Shown in pieces: positions 1-6,741 of a DNA stretch of 8,615 nt. The stretch spans positions 285,855 to 294,469 of the forward strand of contig NZ_ML142851.1 in NCBI RefSeq assembly GCF_004138495.1, in the 5' to 3' direction. Below the pieces are notes generated by a model. That model was not told the origin of the DNA, did not search any database, and saw nothing but the letters and a program-made list of their open reading frames with translations. The translations under genes and the position numbers were made by a program. This DNA comes from Phytoactinopolyspora endophytica (lineage in GTDB: Bacteria > Actinomycetota > Actinomycetes > Jiangellales > Jiangellaceae). How positions within the stretch are numbered: position 1 is the first letter of the stretch; each line of letters begins with the position of its first letter.

Positions 1-2
1 AC

Positions 3-938
3 GTGCTCCCCGAACCTGACTCCGCGGAGGTCAGGTCGTCCGTCGGCGCCAAGGCGACCGAGTACGCAGTTGGCGACGTGATTGATGGGCGGTTCGAGAT
101 CATCGACATTCTTGGCCAGGGTGGATTCTCCACGGTCTACCGTGTCAGAGACGAGGTAGAGGGTGAGGAGCGGGCCTTCAAACTCTTCGAGAATGCCGCT
201 GGATATGAAGCTGTCCGGCGCGAGATTGGTGCTCTTCGCAAGATCAACCACCCCAACGTCGTCGATGTGTTCTGGGCTGGCAAGACGAACACCGGCGACT
301 GGTATCTCATCACTGAGTACGTCGAAGGCGAGTCCCTCGACGAGTATGCAATCGGCAAGCGTCACCTCCGCGATCGAGAGGCCATCGATGTCGCCCTCGA
401 CATTCTGGGTGCTCTAGTGGCGATTCATCCCGACTCCACTCGAATAGAGGAGCTTGAGCAAAAGAACCGCGAAAGTGAGCTGTCCGAAGCCGAGTACCAC
501 GAGTGGATGGAGCTCCAAGACAAGGGCCTAGTGCACCGCGACATCAAACCCCTCAACGTCATCTTGACCCGCACCGGAGCCAAGCTCCTCGACTTCAACA
601 TCGCGTCGCGAGTTGGCGACCCCGTGTACACCCAATCGGGGACGCCGCCGTACCAACCACCAGATGCCAACCTCACGCGGTGGGATGTCTCACCCGATCT
701 GTTTGCTGTGGGTGTGATGCTGTATAAGTTGCTCTGCAACGGTCGCCATCCGTACCCTGGCTCACAGCCCATGGCTGGTGAGCATGCCATCGACCCACGC
801 ACAATTCGCGCCGACATGGATAGGGAGCTGGCGGAATTCCTGCTTAAGGCCTGCGCGCCCTATCGGAGTGAGCGATTCGCAACGGCACAAGAGATGAAAG
901 ACGCCCTCTCCACGGTCCGACGTTCGGGCACGGATTAG
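3..938 (+). CDS. Hanks-type Ser/Thr protein kinase, PglW/NERD-kinase-like, probably 5'-truncated by the window edge
   Basis: A bacterial eukaryotic-like kinase that should phosphorylate Ser/Thr on partner proteins in the cytoplasm. Numbered from the GTG at 3, the kinase domain spans about residues 30-305: glycine loop GQGGFSTVY (38-46), ATP-anchoring Lys60 (AFKLF), helix-C Glu74, catalytic loop HRDIKPLN (178-185), and Mg-binding loop DFNIA (197-201), where DFN replaces the usual DFG. GTPPYQPPD follows as the activation/P+1 segment. About 30 extra residues (143-173), rich in Glu, lie just before HRD. No membrane segment or PASTA repeat follows, so it is not a PknB-type receptor. The reading frame is open to the left edge and the kinase sits at the C terminus, so a NERD or other domain may precede it outside the window. 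From memory, closely similar kinase domains occur in PglW/NERD-kinase defence proteins; that family placement is inference. The gene converges on decayed minus-strand DNA. Confidence 0.85.
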   Translation: MLPEPDSAEVRSSVGAKATEYAVGDVIDGRFEIIDILGQGGFSTVYRVRDEVEGEERAFKLFENAAGYEAVRREIGALRKINHPNVVDVFWAGKTNTGDWYLITEYVEGESLDEYAIGKRHLRDREAIDVALDILGALVAIHPDSTRIEELEQKNRESELSEAEYHEWMELQDKGLVHRDIKPLNVILTRTGAKLLDFNIASRVGDPVYTQSGTPPYQPPDANLTRWDVSPDLFAVGVMLYKLLCNGRHPYPGSQPMAGEHAIDPRTIRADMDRELAEFLLKACAPYRSERFATAQEMKDALSTVRRSGTD

Positions 939-1084
939 TGGTCGAAGCATGCCGGGGAAGGGTAACACCGCTGGTTCCTGCTTGTCAGGTCGACCCGGCT
1001 CGACAGCTTTGTCGAGTCCAGCACTGTGCCTGCTCCTTGCCAGCTGTTCGGCTATTTCCTCCCACTCGCGAGTCAGGGACACGA
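939..1084. other. Intergenic DNA after the kinase, no recognisable gene
   Basis: A minus-strand frame stays open through this stretch and on into the kinase gene, but its residues (for example REWEEIAEQLAR) match nothing I recognise, and it overlaps the kinase coding region. A plus-strand frame starting at 938 is also open but has Cys-, Arg- and Pro-rich, shadow-like composition. The only structure I see is the hairpin listed separately at 997-1018. The stretch is probably scar DNA left between the kinase and the NERD fragment. Confidence 0.5.
997..1018 (+). terminator. Candidate hairpin terminator after the kinase
   Basis: CTCGACA (999-1005) and TGTCGAG (1010-1016) are perfect inverted arms around a 4-nt GCTT loop. 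One G-U and one G-C pair may extend the stem outward. It lies about 60 nt past the kinase stop. No clear T-tract follows, which is common for actinobacterial terminators but also makes the call weak. Confidence 0.4.
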
Positions 1085-1225
1085 CGTCGCACTGCGGTGG
1101 GCCCTTGGACTCGTTGGTTATCCGCATTTGGCCACCAGCACGTCGTCGGGAGTCAGCAGCTTGCACAGCAACTCCCAGACCCTGCGTCTGCTGATGTCCT
1201 GCAGGTGGCCGACGCGCTCTATCAA
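1085..1225 (-). pseudogene. Fragment of a NERD domain (N-terminal part only, frameshifted)
   Basis: Read on the minus strand from about 1225, one frame gives RRVWELLCKLLTPDDVLVAK and then stops at 1118-1120. Shifting one base at an AAA run near 1126 continues as MRITNESKGPPQCDVV. Joined, this parallels the start of the NERD-helicase protein at the right edge of the window (LVWERLCEQLNPDDVLAAN followed by LRITDEVKDHEADLVV). The DNA also agrees: 1138-1186 and 8435-8483 match at about 41 of 49 positions without gaps. Similarity ends after the Asp of the nuclease fold, and the E-V-K active-site strand is absent, so the fragment cannot be an active nuclease. It was probably the N terminus of a second NERD protein, now truncated. 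A TTG at 1225 could have been its start. It runs directly on from the broken nuclease gene, so a recombination junction lies at about 1220-1230. Confidence 0.6.
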
Positions 1226-1699
1226 GCAGCCTGAACAGAGTCGATCACAGCGACGCTACGCAGACGGCCCTCCAGCGCCGCTGCCAAGCTGCTTGAGAGT
1301 GTCTTCTGGTCAAAGCCCGGTCTCTGCCCTGGCGTCTCGGGCCTCTCGAAAAGGGTGGGTGTGCGGAGCCAGCAGTGCTTCGAAGCCGGCCAGATCAAGT
1401 CGCCGAAGATACGCGGCGTACCCGAGAACCTGGGTCAGGACGGCGCGCCGGTCCGTATTGGAGGCGAGCTTGATCTCGATGATCATGGGTATGCCGGTGT
1501 CAGCCTCGACGGCGATCAAGTCTGCGTAGCCAGTGCCGCAACGAACCTCGCTTCCCAGCACGACAAGCTTCGGTGCTCCCGCCAGCGGAAGCATGGCCGG
1601 ATTCCGTTCGATCAGGTCATGAAGTTGCTGCTCCTGGGCGAACCCGACTGGAGCGAGAGCGCGCCATACACCGTCGCTCTCAGACCAGATACCAGTCAC
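1222..1699 (-). pseudogene. PD-(D/E)XK nuclease, DUF91/NucS-like, broken by a frameshift
   Basis: The start is GTG at 1699, chosen because AGGAGGT (1706-1712) sits 6 nt upstream. The intact frame ends at TGA 1310-1312 (129 residues). It holds a complete PD-(D/E)XK core: Glu31, Asp60 (GYADLIAVE), Glu75-Ile-Lys77 (IIEIKLAS), then Gln90 and Tyr94 (LTQVLGYAAYL). This is the arrangement of NucS/DUF91-type and related DNA endonucleases. Just before the stop, a one-base shift near 1315-1325 opens a plausible continuation, FDQKTLSSSLAAALEG and then LRSVAVIDSV, ending at 1222-1224. That resembles the segment after the nuclease core in longer relatives I recall (FRLVLVLD-like). The C-terminal half of the usual protein is absent or replaced by the NERD fragment. 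It is therefore called a pseudogene, although the 129-residue product could still be made. It diverges from mcrB. A sequencing error at the frameshift cannot be excluded. Confidence 0.7.
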
Positions 1700-1705
1700 G
1701 ACACG

Positions 1706-1712
1706 ACCTCCT
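1706..1712 (-). promoter_or_regulatory. Ribosome binding site of the broken nuclease gene
   Basis: The minus strand reads AGGAGGT, near-perfect to the 16S anti-SD, 6 nt before GTG 1699. It decides the start in favour of 1699 over the in-frame codons further upstream. It also indicates that the gene was once expressed. Confidence 0.75.
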
Positions 1713-1739
1713 AATTTGGTCACCGTCCCCAGACTCATT

Positions 1740-1800
1740 GTCCGGCATCGAACGTGCCAGATTCTTATATGAGTCCGACGTTTGTGCCACCATCGATGAC
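1740..1800. promoter_or_regulatory. Probable divergent promoter region between the nuclease gene and mcrB
   Basis: The two genes face away from each other across 1700-1835. This part contains the most A+T-rich patch, CTTATAT (1764-1770). On the minus strand it reads TATAAG (1764-1769), a good -10 box for the nuclease gene. On the plus strand TTATAT (1765-1770), with TTGTCC at 1738-1743, could serve mcrB, but the 21-nt spacer is too long, so the plus-strand call is weak. No clear operator was found. Confidence 0.35.
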
Positions 1801-1822
1801 ATTGCGAAGATGGGCGACGCGA

Positions 1823-1829
1823 GAAGGAG
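1823..1829 (+). promoter_or_regulatory. Ribosome binding site of mcrB
   Basis: GAAGGAG, 6 nt before the GTG at 1836. It fixes this GTG as the start of the McrB-like protein. Confidence 0.75.
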
Positions 1830-1835
1830 CACGGC

Positions 1836-4097
1836 GTGAATAATCCGGCGGGACCCCGTGTACTTGAGTCGCCGAAGCCAGACGAGCACATACGTGCCGT
1901 GGGGCGCCGCATGTTGGAGAACGGCCTGAGTACGGGCGCGTCGTACCTGGAGCCACAGAGGAGCGCATGGTCGCTCGCCAGCGTCGAGGACCTGAGACGC
2001 CGCTACAACGAGCGACCTGACGAGAGCAGCGACAAGTTCCTCGTCAAGTTGCAGCGCCAACTCTCGGATGCGCCGGATTCGACGATCCTTCTGGCGGCCG
2101 AGCTTCTCATGCTTCATGCGCTGCCACTCTCGAATCTCACACGGGAGAATAAGCGGCGGCGGATCGAGACAGTCCTGGGATGGATGCGCGAGCCGGCCAG
2201 CTTGCCCCCTGATGTGATCGAGGCATTCGCTGAAGGTAGTTGGCACGGCGGTCAGGGCGCCAACCAGAATGTATGGCGATGGCTGGCCAATCTCGTGGAG
2301 TTTGTCGAAGCGTGGTGGACCATGCCAAGCGAAGAGCGAGCGCAAGCGCTGCGCGACCCGTGGACGTGGCGCGACATTATCCGGTCGGCCGAGATGCTGC
2401 CCTCGCTGCAAGAGTGCCTGCTCTACATCGCCTTTCCTCAGTACTTCTTACCGAGCGTCAGTACGTCGGACAAGCGGCGCATCCGCGAGGCGTTCAAGGA
2501 CGTTAGCCAGCAAACGAATGACCACGATCGCGATCTGTTCGACATCACGCTCAATCTTCAGGAGCGTGCCGGTGGCGAGGTCGATTACTACCGAAGTCCG
2601 TACGTTGAGCAATGGCGCTCGCCATCTGACCGTGCCGCCCGTCGTGCATGGCTCGTTCGCCCTCGGCCGCCGCAGCTAGGTGACGATCACCATGCTGACC
2701 GGTGGCGGAACGAAGGATTTGTCTCGCTCGCTGCGGCCCACCTGAGCAATGTGGAGCCAGGCAGCGAGCGCAGCGTGGTGGCGGCAGCCGTAGAGGACGG
2801 CTATCAGCATTCCGACTACGCCCAGCGGCTCCGGCTCACCACGGAGTACCACAGTTTCCTGAGCCGAATGGCGCCAGGCGACCTCGTCGTCACCGTTCGC
2901 GATGGCAGTCTGTGGATCGGCGAGGTCACAGGCGAGGCGTCGTACGTTGAGAATGAGAGCCCCACTCTGACGCGATCGGTGGACTGGGTCAATCAGCCGT
3001 TCCCAGTCGAGGACCTGCCGACGTCGTTGGCGGCAGATCTCGATCAGCAAGGGACGTTGGTCGACCTGACCGGTGACCTCAACGCGCTCGATGCTCTGAT
3101 CGCACTGGACGCGGACGTCGTCGATGAAGAGCCGGTGCTCCCATCAGACATTGAAGCGGACGTTCCCACACTGAAGAGGGCGACTACGGAGCTAGCCGAT
3201 CATCTGAATGTCGAGCGGGAATGGTTGCAAGAGGCGCTCGATGTCCTTCAGGACCGCCAGCAGATGATCCTCTATGGTCCTCCCGGAACCGGGAAGACCT
3301 ACATGGCGCGTGAGCTCGGCAGACATGTCACCGACCGGGACGCTGTGCAGCTGGTTCAGTTTCACCCGTCCTACACATACGAGGACTTCTTCGAGGGCTA
3401 TCGTCCCGCCCCGATGTCGGACGGCGTGGTCGGTTTCAAGCTGCAGGCAGGCCCACTGAGACAGCTTGCCGCTGAAGCACGGGAGAACCCGACGCGGCCG
3501 TACGTCCTGATCATCGATGAGATCAACCGCGCCAACCTCGCGAAGGTGTTCGGTGAGCTGTACTACCTCCTCGAGTATCGGCGTGAGCCGGTTCTGCTTC
3601 AGTACTCGCCCGACGTCTCCTTCACGTTGCCGCCCAACCTGTTCTTGATCGGCACCATGAACACCGCGGACCGATCAATCGCCCTTGTGGATGCCGCTAT
3701 CCGGCGGCGTTTCGCCTTCATGGAGTTCCATCCAGACGAACCGCCGGTGAAGGACATGCTGCGTACGTGGCTTCGAAAGGGTGACAAGGACCTCGACCGG
3801 GCGGACCTGCTGGATTCACTCAACGCCGCTATCGGAGATGAAGACCGCGACTTCAAGATCGGCCCGTCGTACCTGATGAAGCCGGACGCTGAGCGCGAGG
3901 GTGGATTGGCGCGAATCTGGCGGTACTCGATTCTGCCGCTTCTGGAGGAGCACTACTACGGGCGGATGAGCCGTGAGCAGGTCAATGAGCGATTTGGCCT
4001 GGCCACTGTCCGGGCGCGAGCGGTGAATGGCGCGGGCGGGGCCGACCCCGAGATCGCTGCAGATGCCTACGATTCTGATGCTGGTGAGGTCACATGA
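1836..4097 (+). CDS. mcrB: McrB-like AAA+ NTPase of a type IV restriction system, with an EVE/PUA-like reader segment
   Basis: Motor and DNA-recognition subunit of a modification-dependent restriction enzyme. In the McrBC family it binds modified DNA and uses GTP to translocate and to activate McrC. There are three parts. Residues 1 to about 270 are helical and Trp-rich (WRWLANLVEFVEAWW, DPWTWRDI, IAFPQYFLP). Residues about 285-395 look like an EVE/PUA-type modified-base reader, with core MAPGDLVVTV (345-354), LWIGEVTG (359-366) and VDWV (382-385). Residues about 450-735 are the AAA+ domain: Walker A GPPGTGKT (481-488), Walker B LIIDEIN with Asp561-Glu562, and the McrB signature MNTADRS (608-614), followed by the arginine-rich AIRRRF. 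KIGPSYLM lies near the C terminus. At 753 residues it is longer than E. coli McrB (459), because of the N-terminal parts. The GTG start follows GAAGGAG. The stop overlaps the next start (ATGA), so translation is coupled. The AAA+ identity is secure; the reader call rests on motif resemblance. Confidence 0.92.
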   Translation: MNNPAGPRVLESPKPDEHIRAVGRRMLENGLSTGASYLEPQRSAWSLASVEDLRRRYNERPDESSDKFLVKLQRQLSDAPDSTILLAAELLMLHALPLSNLTRENKRRRIETVLGWMREPASLPPDVIEAFAEGSWHGGQGANQNVWRWLANLVEFVEAWWTMPSEERAQALRDPWTWRDIIRSAEMLPSLQECLLYIAFPQYFLPSVSTSDKRRIREAFKDVSQQTNDHDRDLFDITLNLQERAGGEVDYYRSPYVEQWRSPSDRAARRAWLVRPRPPQLGDDHHADRWRNEGFVSLAAAHLSNVEPGSERSVVAAAVEDGYQHSDYAQRLRLTTEYHSFLSRMAPGDLVVTVRDGSLWIGEVTGEASYVENESPTLTRSVDWVNQPFPVEDLPTSLAADLDQQGTLVDLTGDLNALDALIALDADVVDEEPVLPSDIEADVPTLKRATTELADHLNVEREWLQEALDVLQDRQQMILYGPPGTGKTYMARELGRHVTDRDAVQLVQFHPSYTYEDFFEGYRPAPMSDGVVGFKLQAGPLRQLAAEARENPTRPYVLIIDEINRANLAKVFGELYYLLEYRREPVLLQYSPDVSFTLPPNLFLIGTMNTADRSIALVDAAIRRRFAFMEFHPDEPPVKDMLRTWLRKGDKDLDRADLLDSLNAAIGDEDRDFKIGPSYLMKPDAEREGGLARIWRYSILPLLEEHYYGRMSREQVNERFGLATVRARAVNGAGGADPEIAADAYDSDAGEVT

Positions 4098-5314
4098 TCC
4101 TTCGGCTGCGCGAACATGGGCCGCCGCTGGACGCTGACCTGAGTGGGGACGTCGCTGCCGCGCTGGTACGCAGCAGGATCGTCGACGTGACGCCGGTCAG
4201 TAGCGGCCGATGGCGGCTCCAACCGGCCAACAAAGTCGGCGCGGTCCGAGCCGGTGACGTTGAAGTGATTGTCGAACCCAAGATCGTGCCCCACAACCTG
4301 CTGTTCCTCCTGGGTTACGCGGTGAACCCAGGTTTCCGGCCGGATGACGTGGAGGCCGTTCAGCACGAGGACCTGCTATCCGTCATCGCCGAGTCATTGG
4401 CGCGGCACACCGAGCGAGCGACGCAACGTGGTGTCCTCCAGGGCTACATCACGGTGGACGAGGCATTGCCGCTTGTCCGGGGGCGCATACGAGCATCTGA
4501 CCAGATGGCTCGGCGCCCCGGGATGCTCCTGCCGATGGAAGTGACATACGACGAGTTCTCGGCAGACATCCCGGAGAACCGCATTGTGCGGGGCGCCATA
4601 CGCCGGCTTCTGACCGTGCCTCGGGTGCGCACTGACGTACGGCGACGCCTGGGTCACCTGGATGGACGGTTCGACGGCGTGACGACGCTGATTCCCGGTG
4701 CATCTTTACCGCAATGGCTTCCGTCCCGGCTGAACCAGCAGTATCTGCCAGCGTTGCGGCTGTCGGAGATTGTCCTGCGGCATCTCTCTGCTGAGATCGG
4801 ACCACGAGGTGTGCGTGTCGCGAGCTTCGTCGTCGACATGGCGCGAGTCTTCGAGGACTTCCTGACGACTGCCATGCGAGAAGCGGCAGCTAGCCAGGTT
4901 GGTCGCATGGTCGGCCAGCACAAGGTCGATCTCGGCGTCGATGGCACGGTGCCTATGCGCCCGGACGTCGTGCACATGGTGGCCGGGCAGCCGCGGGCGG
5001 TCTTCGACGCCAAGTACAAGATGGAGAGAGACTCGCGGGGTGTGCCGGGTCCTGATGTCTACCAGATGCTGGCCTACTGCACAGCCATGCGGCTGCACCG
5101 CGGATACCTCGTCTACGCGAAGGGAGAGGGCAAGCCGCTGGTGCACCGGATCGTCCACACGAACCCGACGGTCGAGATTGTGCAGCGTCCACTTGATCTC
5201 ACGTGCTCGGCGCCCGAGCTCCTCGAGCAGGTGAACGCTCTCGTTGTCGATGCGCTAAGCCGAGAGGGCGAAGTACAGCCGAGCGGCTCATTGGTACGTG
5301 GCAAATTACCGTAG
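4094..5314 (+). CDS. mcrC: McrC-like PD-(D/E)XK nuclease subunit of the McrBC restriction system
   Basis: Nuclease partner of the upstream McrB; in the family it binds the McrB ring, stimulates its NTPase and cuts DNA. The N-terminal half has the McrC-type layout: a beta-rich start with VEVIVEPKI, then LVRGRI (Gly130-Arg131-Ile132) and YDEFSADIPENRIV (starting at Tyr152). The C-terminal nuclease core shows Asp291 (MRPDVV) and Asp305-Ala-Lys307 (FDAKYK), a D-(13)-DxK pattern with Asp in place of Glu at the second position, then DVYQMLAYC, the usual Gln-Tyr helix after the core. At 406 residues it is close to other McrC-like proteins and looks intact. The ATG overlaps the mcrB stop by 4 nt, so both subunits are made from one message. 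No methyltransferase gene adjoins, as expected for type IV restriction. The gene converges on the antitoxin gene with a 17-nt gap. Confidence 0.92.
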   Translation: MILRLREHGPPLDADLSGDVAAALVRSRIVDVTPVSSGRWRLQPANKVGAVRAGDVEVIVEPKIVPHNLLFLLGYAVNPGFRPDDVEAVQHEDLLSVIAESLARHTERATQRGVLQGYITVDEALPLVRGRIRASDQMARRPGMLLPMEVTYDEFSADIPENRIVRGAIRRLLTVPRVRTDVRRRLGHLDGRFDGVTTLIPGASLPQWLPSRLNQQYLPALRLSEIVLRHLSAEIGPRGVRVASFVVDMARVFEDFLTTAMREAAASQVGRMVGQHKVDLGVDGTVPMRPDVVHMVAGQPRAVFDAKYKMERDSRGVPGPDVYQMLAYCTAMRLHRGYLVYAKGEGKPLVHRIVHTNPTVEIVQRPLDLTCSAPELLEQVNALVVDALSREGEVQPSGSLVRGKLP

Positions 5315-5344
5315 GTGGCCAACAGAGGCTGTCACATCGGCCAC
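5315..5344. terminator. Candidate bidirectional terminator between mcrC and the antitoxin gene
   Basis: GTGGCC (5315-5320) pairs with GGCCAC (5339-5344). Inside them ACAG (5322-5325) pairs with CTGT (5329-5332) around an AGG loop. The element starts right after the mcrC stop and includes the antitoxin stop codon, a sensible place for a shared terminator of convergent genes. The stem is interrupted and has no T-tract, so confidence is modest. Confidence 0.4.
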
Positions 5345-6411
5345 GCTGACAGTTCGTTCCGCACCTTCGGAATGAGGTTGTTCAGATGGCTCCAGGGAAG
5401 CTTTCCAGAGTGCTGAAGGTGACCAATGAGGACTGCGGGGTGGACGCCGATCCGGTCTGCTTCGGCGATAACGCTGCCCCGTGAATACGGCGGAGTGATG
5501 GAGGGCGGTGTCGGCAGGCACCACTGTGCGGCCTGCTGATCCGCCTCTCTCTCACAAGCGTGCTCGCCCTCGGCACCGAGATCGATGTCGATGACGAAGC
5601 CTTCATTGACGTGACCCAGTACGAGATGCGCGATCTCGTGCAGCAAGGTGAACAACACGCTGTCCAGGCGATCGATCCGGCCGGAGAGGCCGATCACCGG
5701 TCCGTGGTCATCCACGAAGGCGGCGCCGTCGATCTTGCTACTTCGAAACGGAGGGACGTAGACGACTCTGACGCCAGTCTCCTCAATACGGAGAGGCACG
5801 AGCCGCAGGTCTCCTGGCGATGTGATGCTCTCGGTCAGGCCTGCTGAAAGCTTCACCAGAGCGTCATAGCTGAACGCGGCAGCTGAGCGTTGCGACGCGC
5901 GGCGATGTACAAGGGCGAGCCATGCTACTTGGGGAGGCGACAGCGGCTCGCCACGATCACTGCGGCGGGCGGCGATCGCGAACCGAGGTGTCTCCTCCAG
6001 CGCCGAAATCCCGAGCAGGGCGCGGATCGCTTGTTCCTGCTCGTCAAGACCGGTTGCTGGAACCTCGCCACGTTTAACCAGCTCGTTGACCGGCACGAGA
6101 GATCGTAGCTTGGCACGGCGCTGCACGTCGGTCAGTTTGGCGGTAGCAGGTTCGTTGCCAAGTTTCCACAGTCGGTAGGCGTCCTGCAGCCGTAGCCAGG
6201 TCTCCGGCGTCGTGCCAGTTGCTGCTGCGATCTCAGTTGCCGTCTCGGCAGTGATCTCCTTGCGATCATTGAGAATCTCGGACACCACCTGGGACGGACG
6301 TCCGATGATTTGGGCGAACTCCGCACCGGTCCAGCCGCGGGCCTCGAGTTCGTCTCGTAGGTACTCGCTGACCGGGAACACCTCGGCGGGCACCGGGTTA
6401 CGTGTTGTCAT
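5332..6411 (-). CDS. HigA-like antitoxin fused to an ImmA/IrrE zinc metallopeptidase
   Basis: Antitoxin and probable autorepressor of the adjacent HigB-like toxin. Residues about 12-80 form an XRE/HigA helix-turn-helix domain: FPVSEYLRDELEARGWT, then AEFAQIIGRPSQVVSEILN (recognition helix about 38-50), then TGTTPETWLRLQ, typical of HigA/VapI-type antitoxins. Residues about 190-310 are an ImmA/IrrE-type peptidase: VLFTLLHEIAHLVLGH with zinc ligands His258 and His262 and catalytic Glu259, and CEREADQQAAQWCLP where Glu289 is the likely third ligand. All expected active-site residues are present, so the protease looks competent. Its substrate is unknown; ImmA and IrrE cleave repressors, so cleavage of its own HTH part or a partner is plausible but is inference. 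The ATG at 6411 follows AAGGAGGTG, and the toxin gene stops only 15 nt upstream, giving a two-gene operon. At 359 residues it is much longer than a plain HigA of about 100. Confidence 0.9.
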   Translation of the reverse strand: MTTRNPVPAEVFPVSEYLRDELEARGWTGAEFAQIIGRPSQVVSEILNDRKEITAETATEIAAATGTTPETWLRLQDAYRLWKLGNEPATAKLTDVQRRAKLRSLVPVNELVKRGEVPATGLDEQEQAIRALLGISALEETPRFAIAARRSDRGEPLSPPQVAWLALVHRRASQRSAAAFSYDALVKLSAGLTESITSPGDLRLVPLRIEETGVRVVYVPPFRSSKIDGAAFVDDHGPVIGLSGRIDRLDSVLFTLLHEIAHLVLGHVNEGFVIDIDLGAEGEHACEREADQQAAQWCLPTPPSITPPYSRGSVIAEADRIGVHPAVLIGHLQHSGKLPWSHLNNLIPKVRNELSAWPM

Positions 6412-6418
6412 CTCATCC

Positions 6419-6427
6419 CACCTCCTT
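6419..6427 (-). promoter_or_regulatory. Very strong ribosome binding site of the antitoxin gene
   Basis: The minus strand reads AAGGAGGTG, with core AGGAGG 9 nt from the ATG at 6411. Its first base lies within the toxin stop codon (6427-6429). Such a strong site beside the toxin stop should favour more antitoxin than toxin from the same message and couple their translation. Confidence 0.8.
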
Positions 6428-6726
6428 CAGTGGTAGTCCACGATCTCGATCACGACAACGATCTTGCCGTCGTCGTCGGTGTCGAAGCGAAGTATCAGCC
6501 GGTACTGACCGTTGAGCCGGATGGAGTGCTGGCCATCCCTGTCGCCCTTCAATTTCTCTAGATGTAGCGCCTTGTGCTGCCGGAGTTCGAACTCATTGGT
6601 GGCAGCACCGATGAGGTTCACTTTTTTGCGGAAGGACCGGACGAGGTCGCGACCGAAGCGTGGGTGGTTGAATCCTGCTTCTTCATACAGTCGACGCAGG
6701 TGCTCGTCATCGAACGCAAGGCGCAC
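6427..6726 (-). CDS. higB: HigB/RelE-like toxin (type II toxin-antitoxin mRNA interferase)
   Basis: Toxin of the pair; HigB/RelE proteins cut mRNA, usually at the ribosome. The protein is about 99 residues with the family layout: an N-terminal helix (DDEHLRRLYEEAGF), a second helix (RDLVRSFRKKVNLI), and the core beta-sheet signature LEKLKGDRDGQHSIRL followed by NGQYRLILRF. It ends in VVVIEIVDYH. The start chosen is GTG at 6726, because GGAGG lies 6 nt upstream and relatives begin at this point. An in-frame GTG at 6747 would add seven residues, but it lies inside the operator palindrome and has no ribosome binding site. The toxin gene comes before the antitoxin, the order seen in higBA and the reverse of relBE. 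No residue loss is apparent. Distinguishing HigB from the wider RelE/ParE superfamily rests on gene order and the HigA-like partner. Confidence 0.88.
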   Translation of the reverse strand: MRLAFDDEHLRRLYEEAGFNHPRFGRDLVRSFRKKVNLIGAATNEFELRQHKALHLEKLKGDRDGQHSIRLNGQYRLILRFDTDDDGKIVVVIEIVDYH

Positions 6727-6741
6727 AACCTCCCTCCAGCC

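Noticed and set aside
762..1166. 134-residue minus-strand frame from the NERD fragment into the kinase gene
   Set aside because: Only its first 15-20 residues match NERD. The remainder matches nothing I know and runs antisense into kinase coding sequence, so it is not called as a gene.
1026..1529. 167-residue plus-strand frame over the decayed region
   Set aside because: It is a Ser/Arg-rich shadow of the minus-strand nuclease and NERD remnants, which have recognisable motifs.
1310..1912. Long minus-strand reading frame extending upstream of 1699 to 1912
   Set aside because: The part above 1699 overlaps the mcrB promoter and start region, is Arg/Ser/Cys-rich, and lacks a ribosome binding site. 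The AGGAGGT before GTG 1699 gives a far better start.
1680..2411. 243-residue minus-strand frame opposite the 5' part of mcrB
   Set aside because: Composition is that of an antisense shadow in high-GC DNA. It overlaps both the well-supported mcrB gene and the nuclease start, with no recognisable domain.
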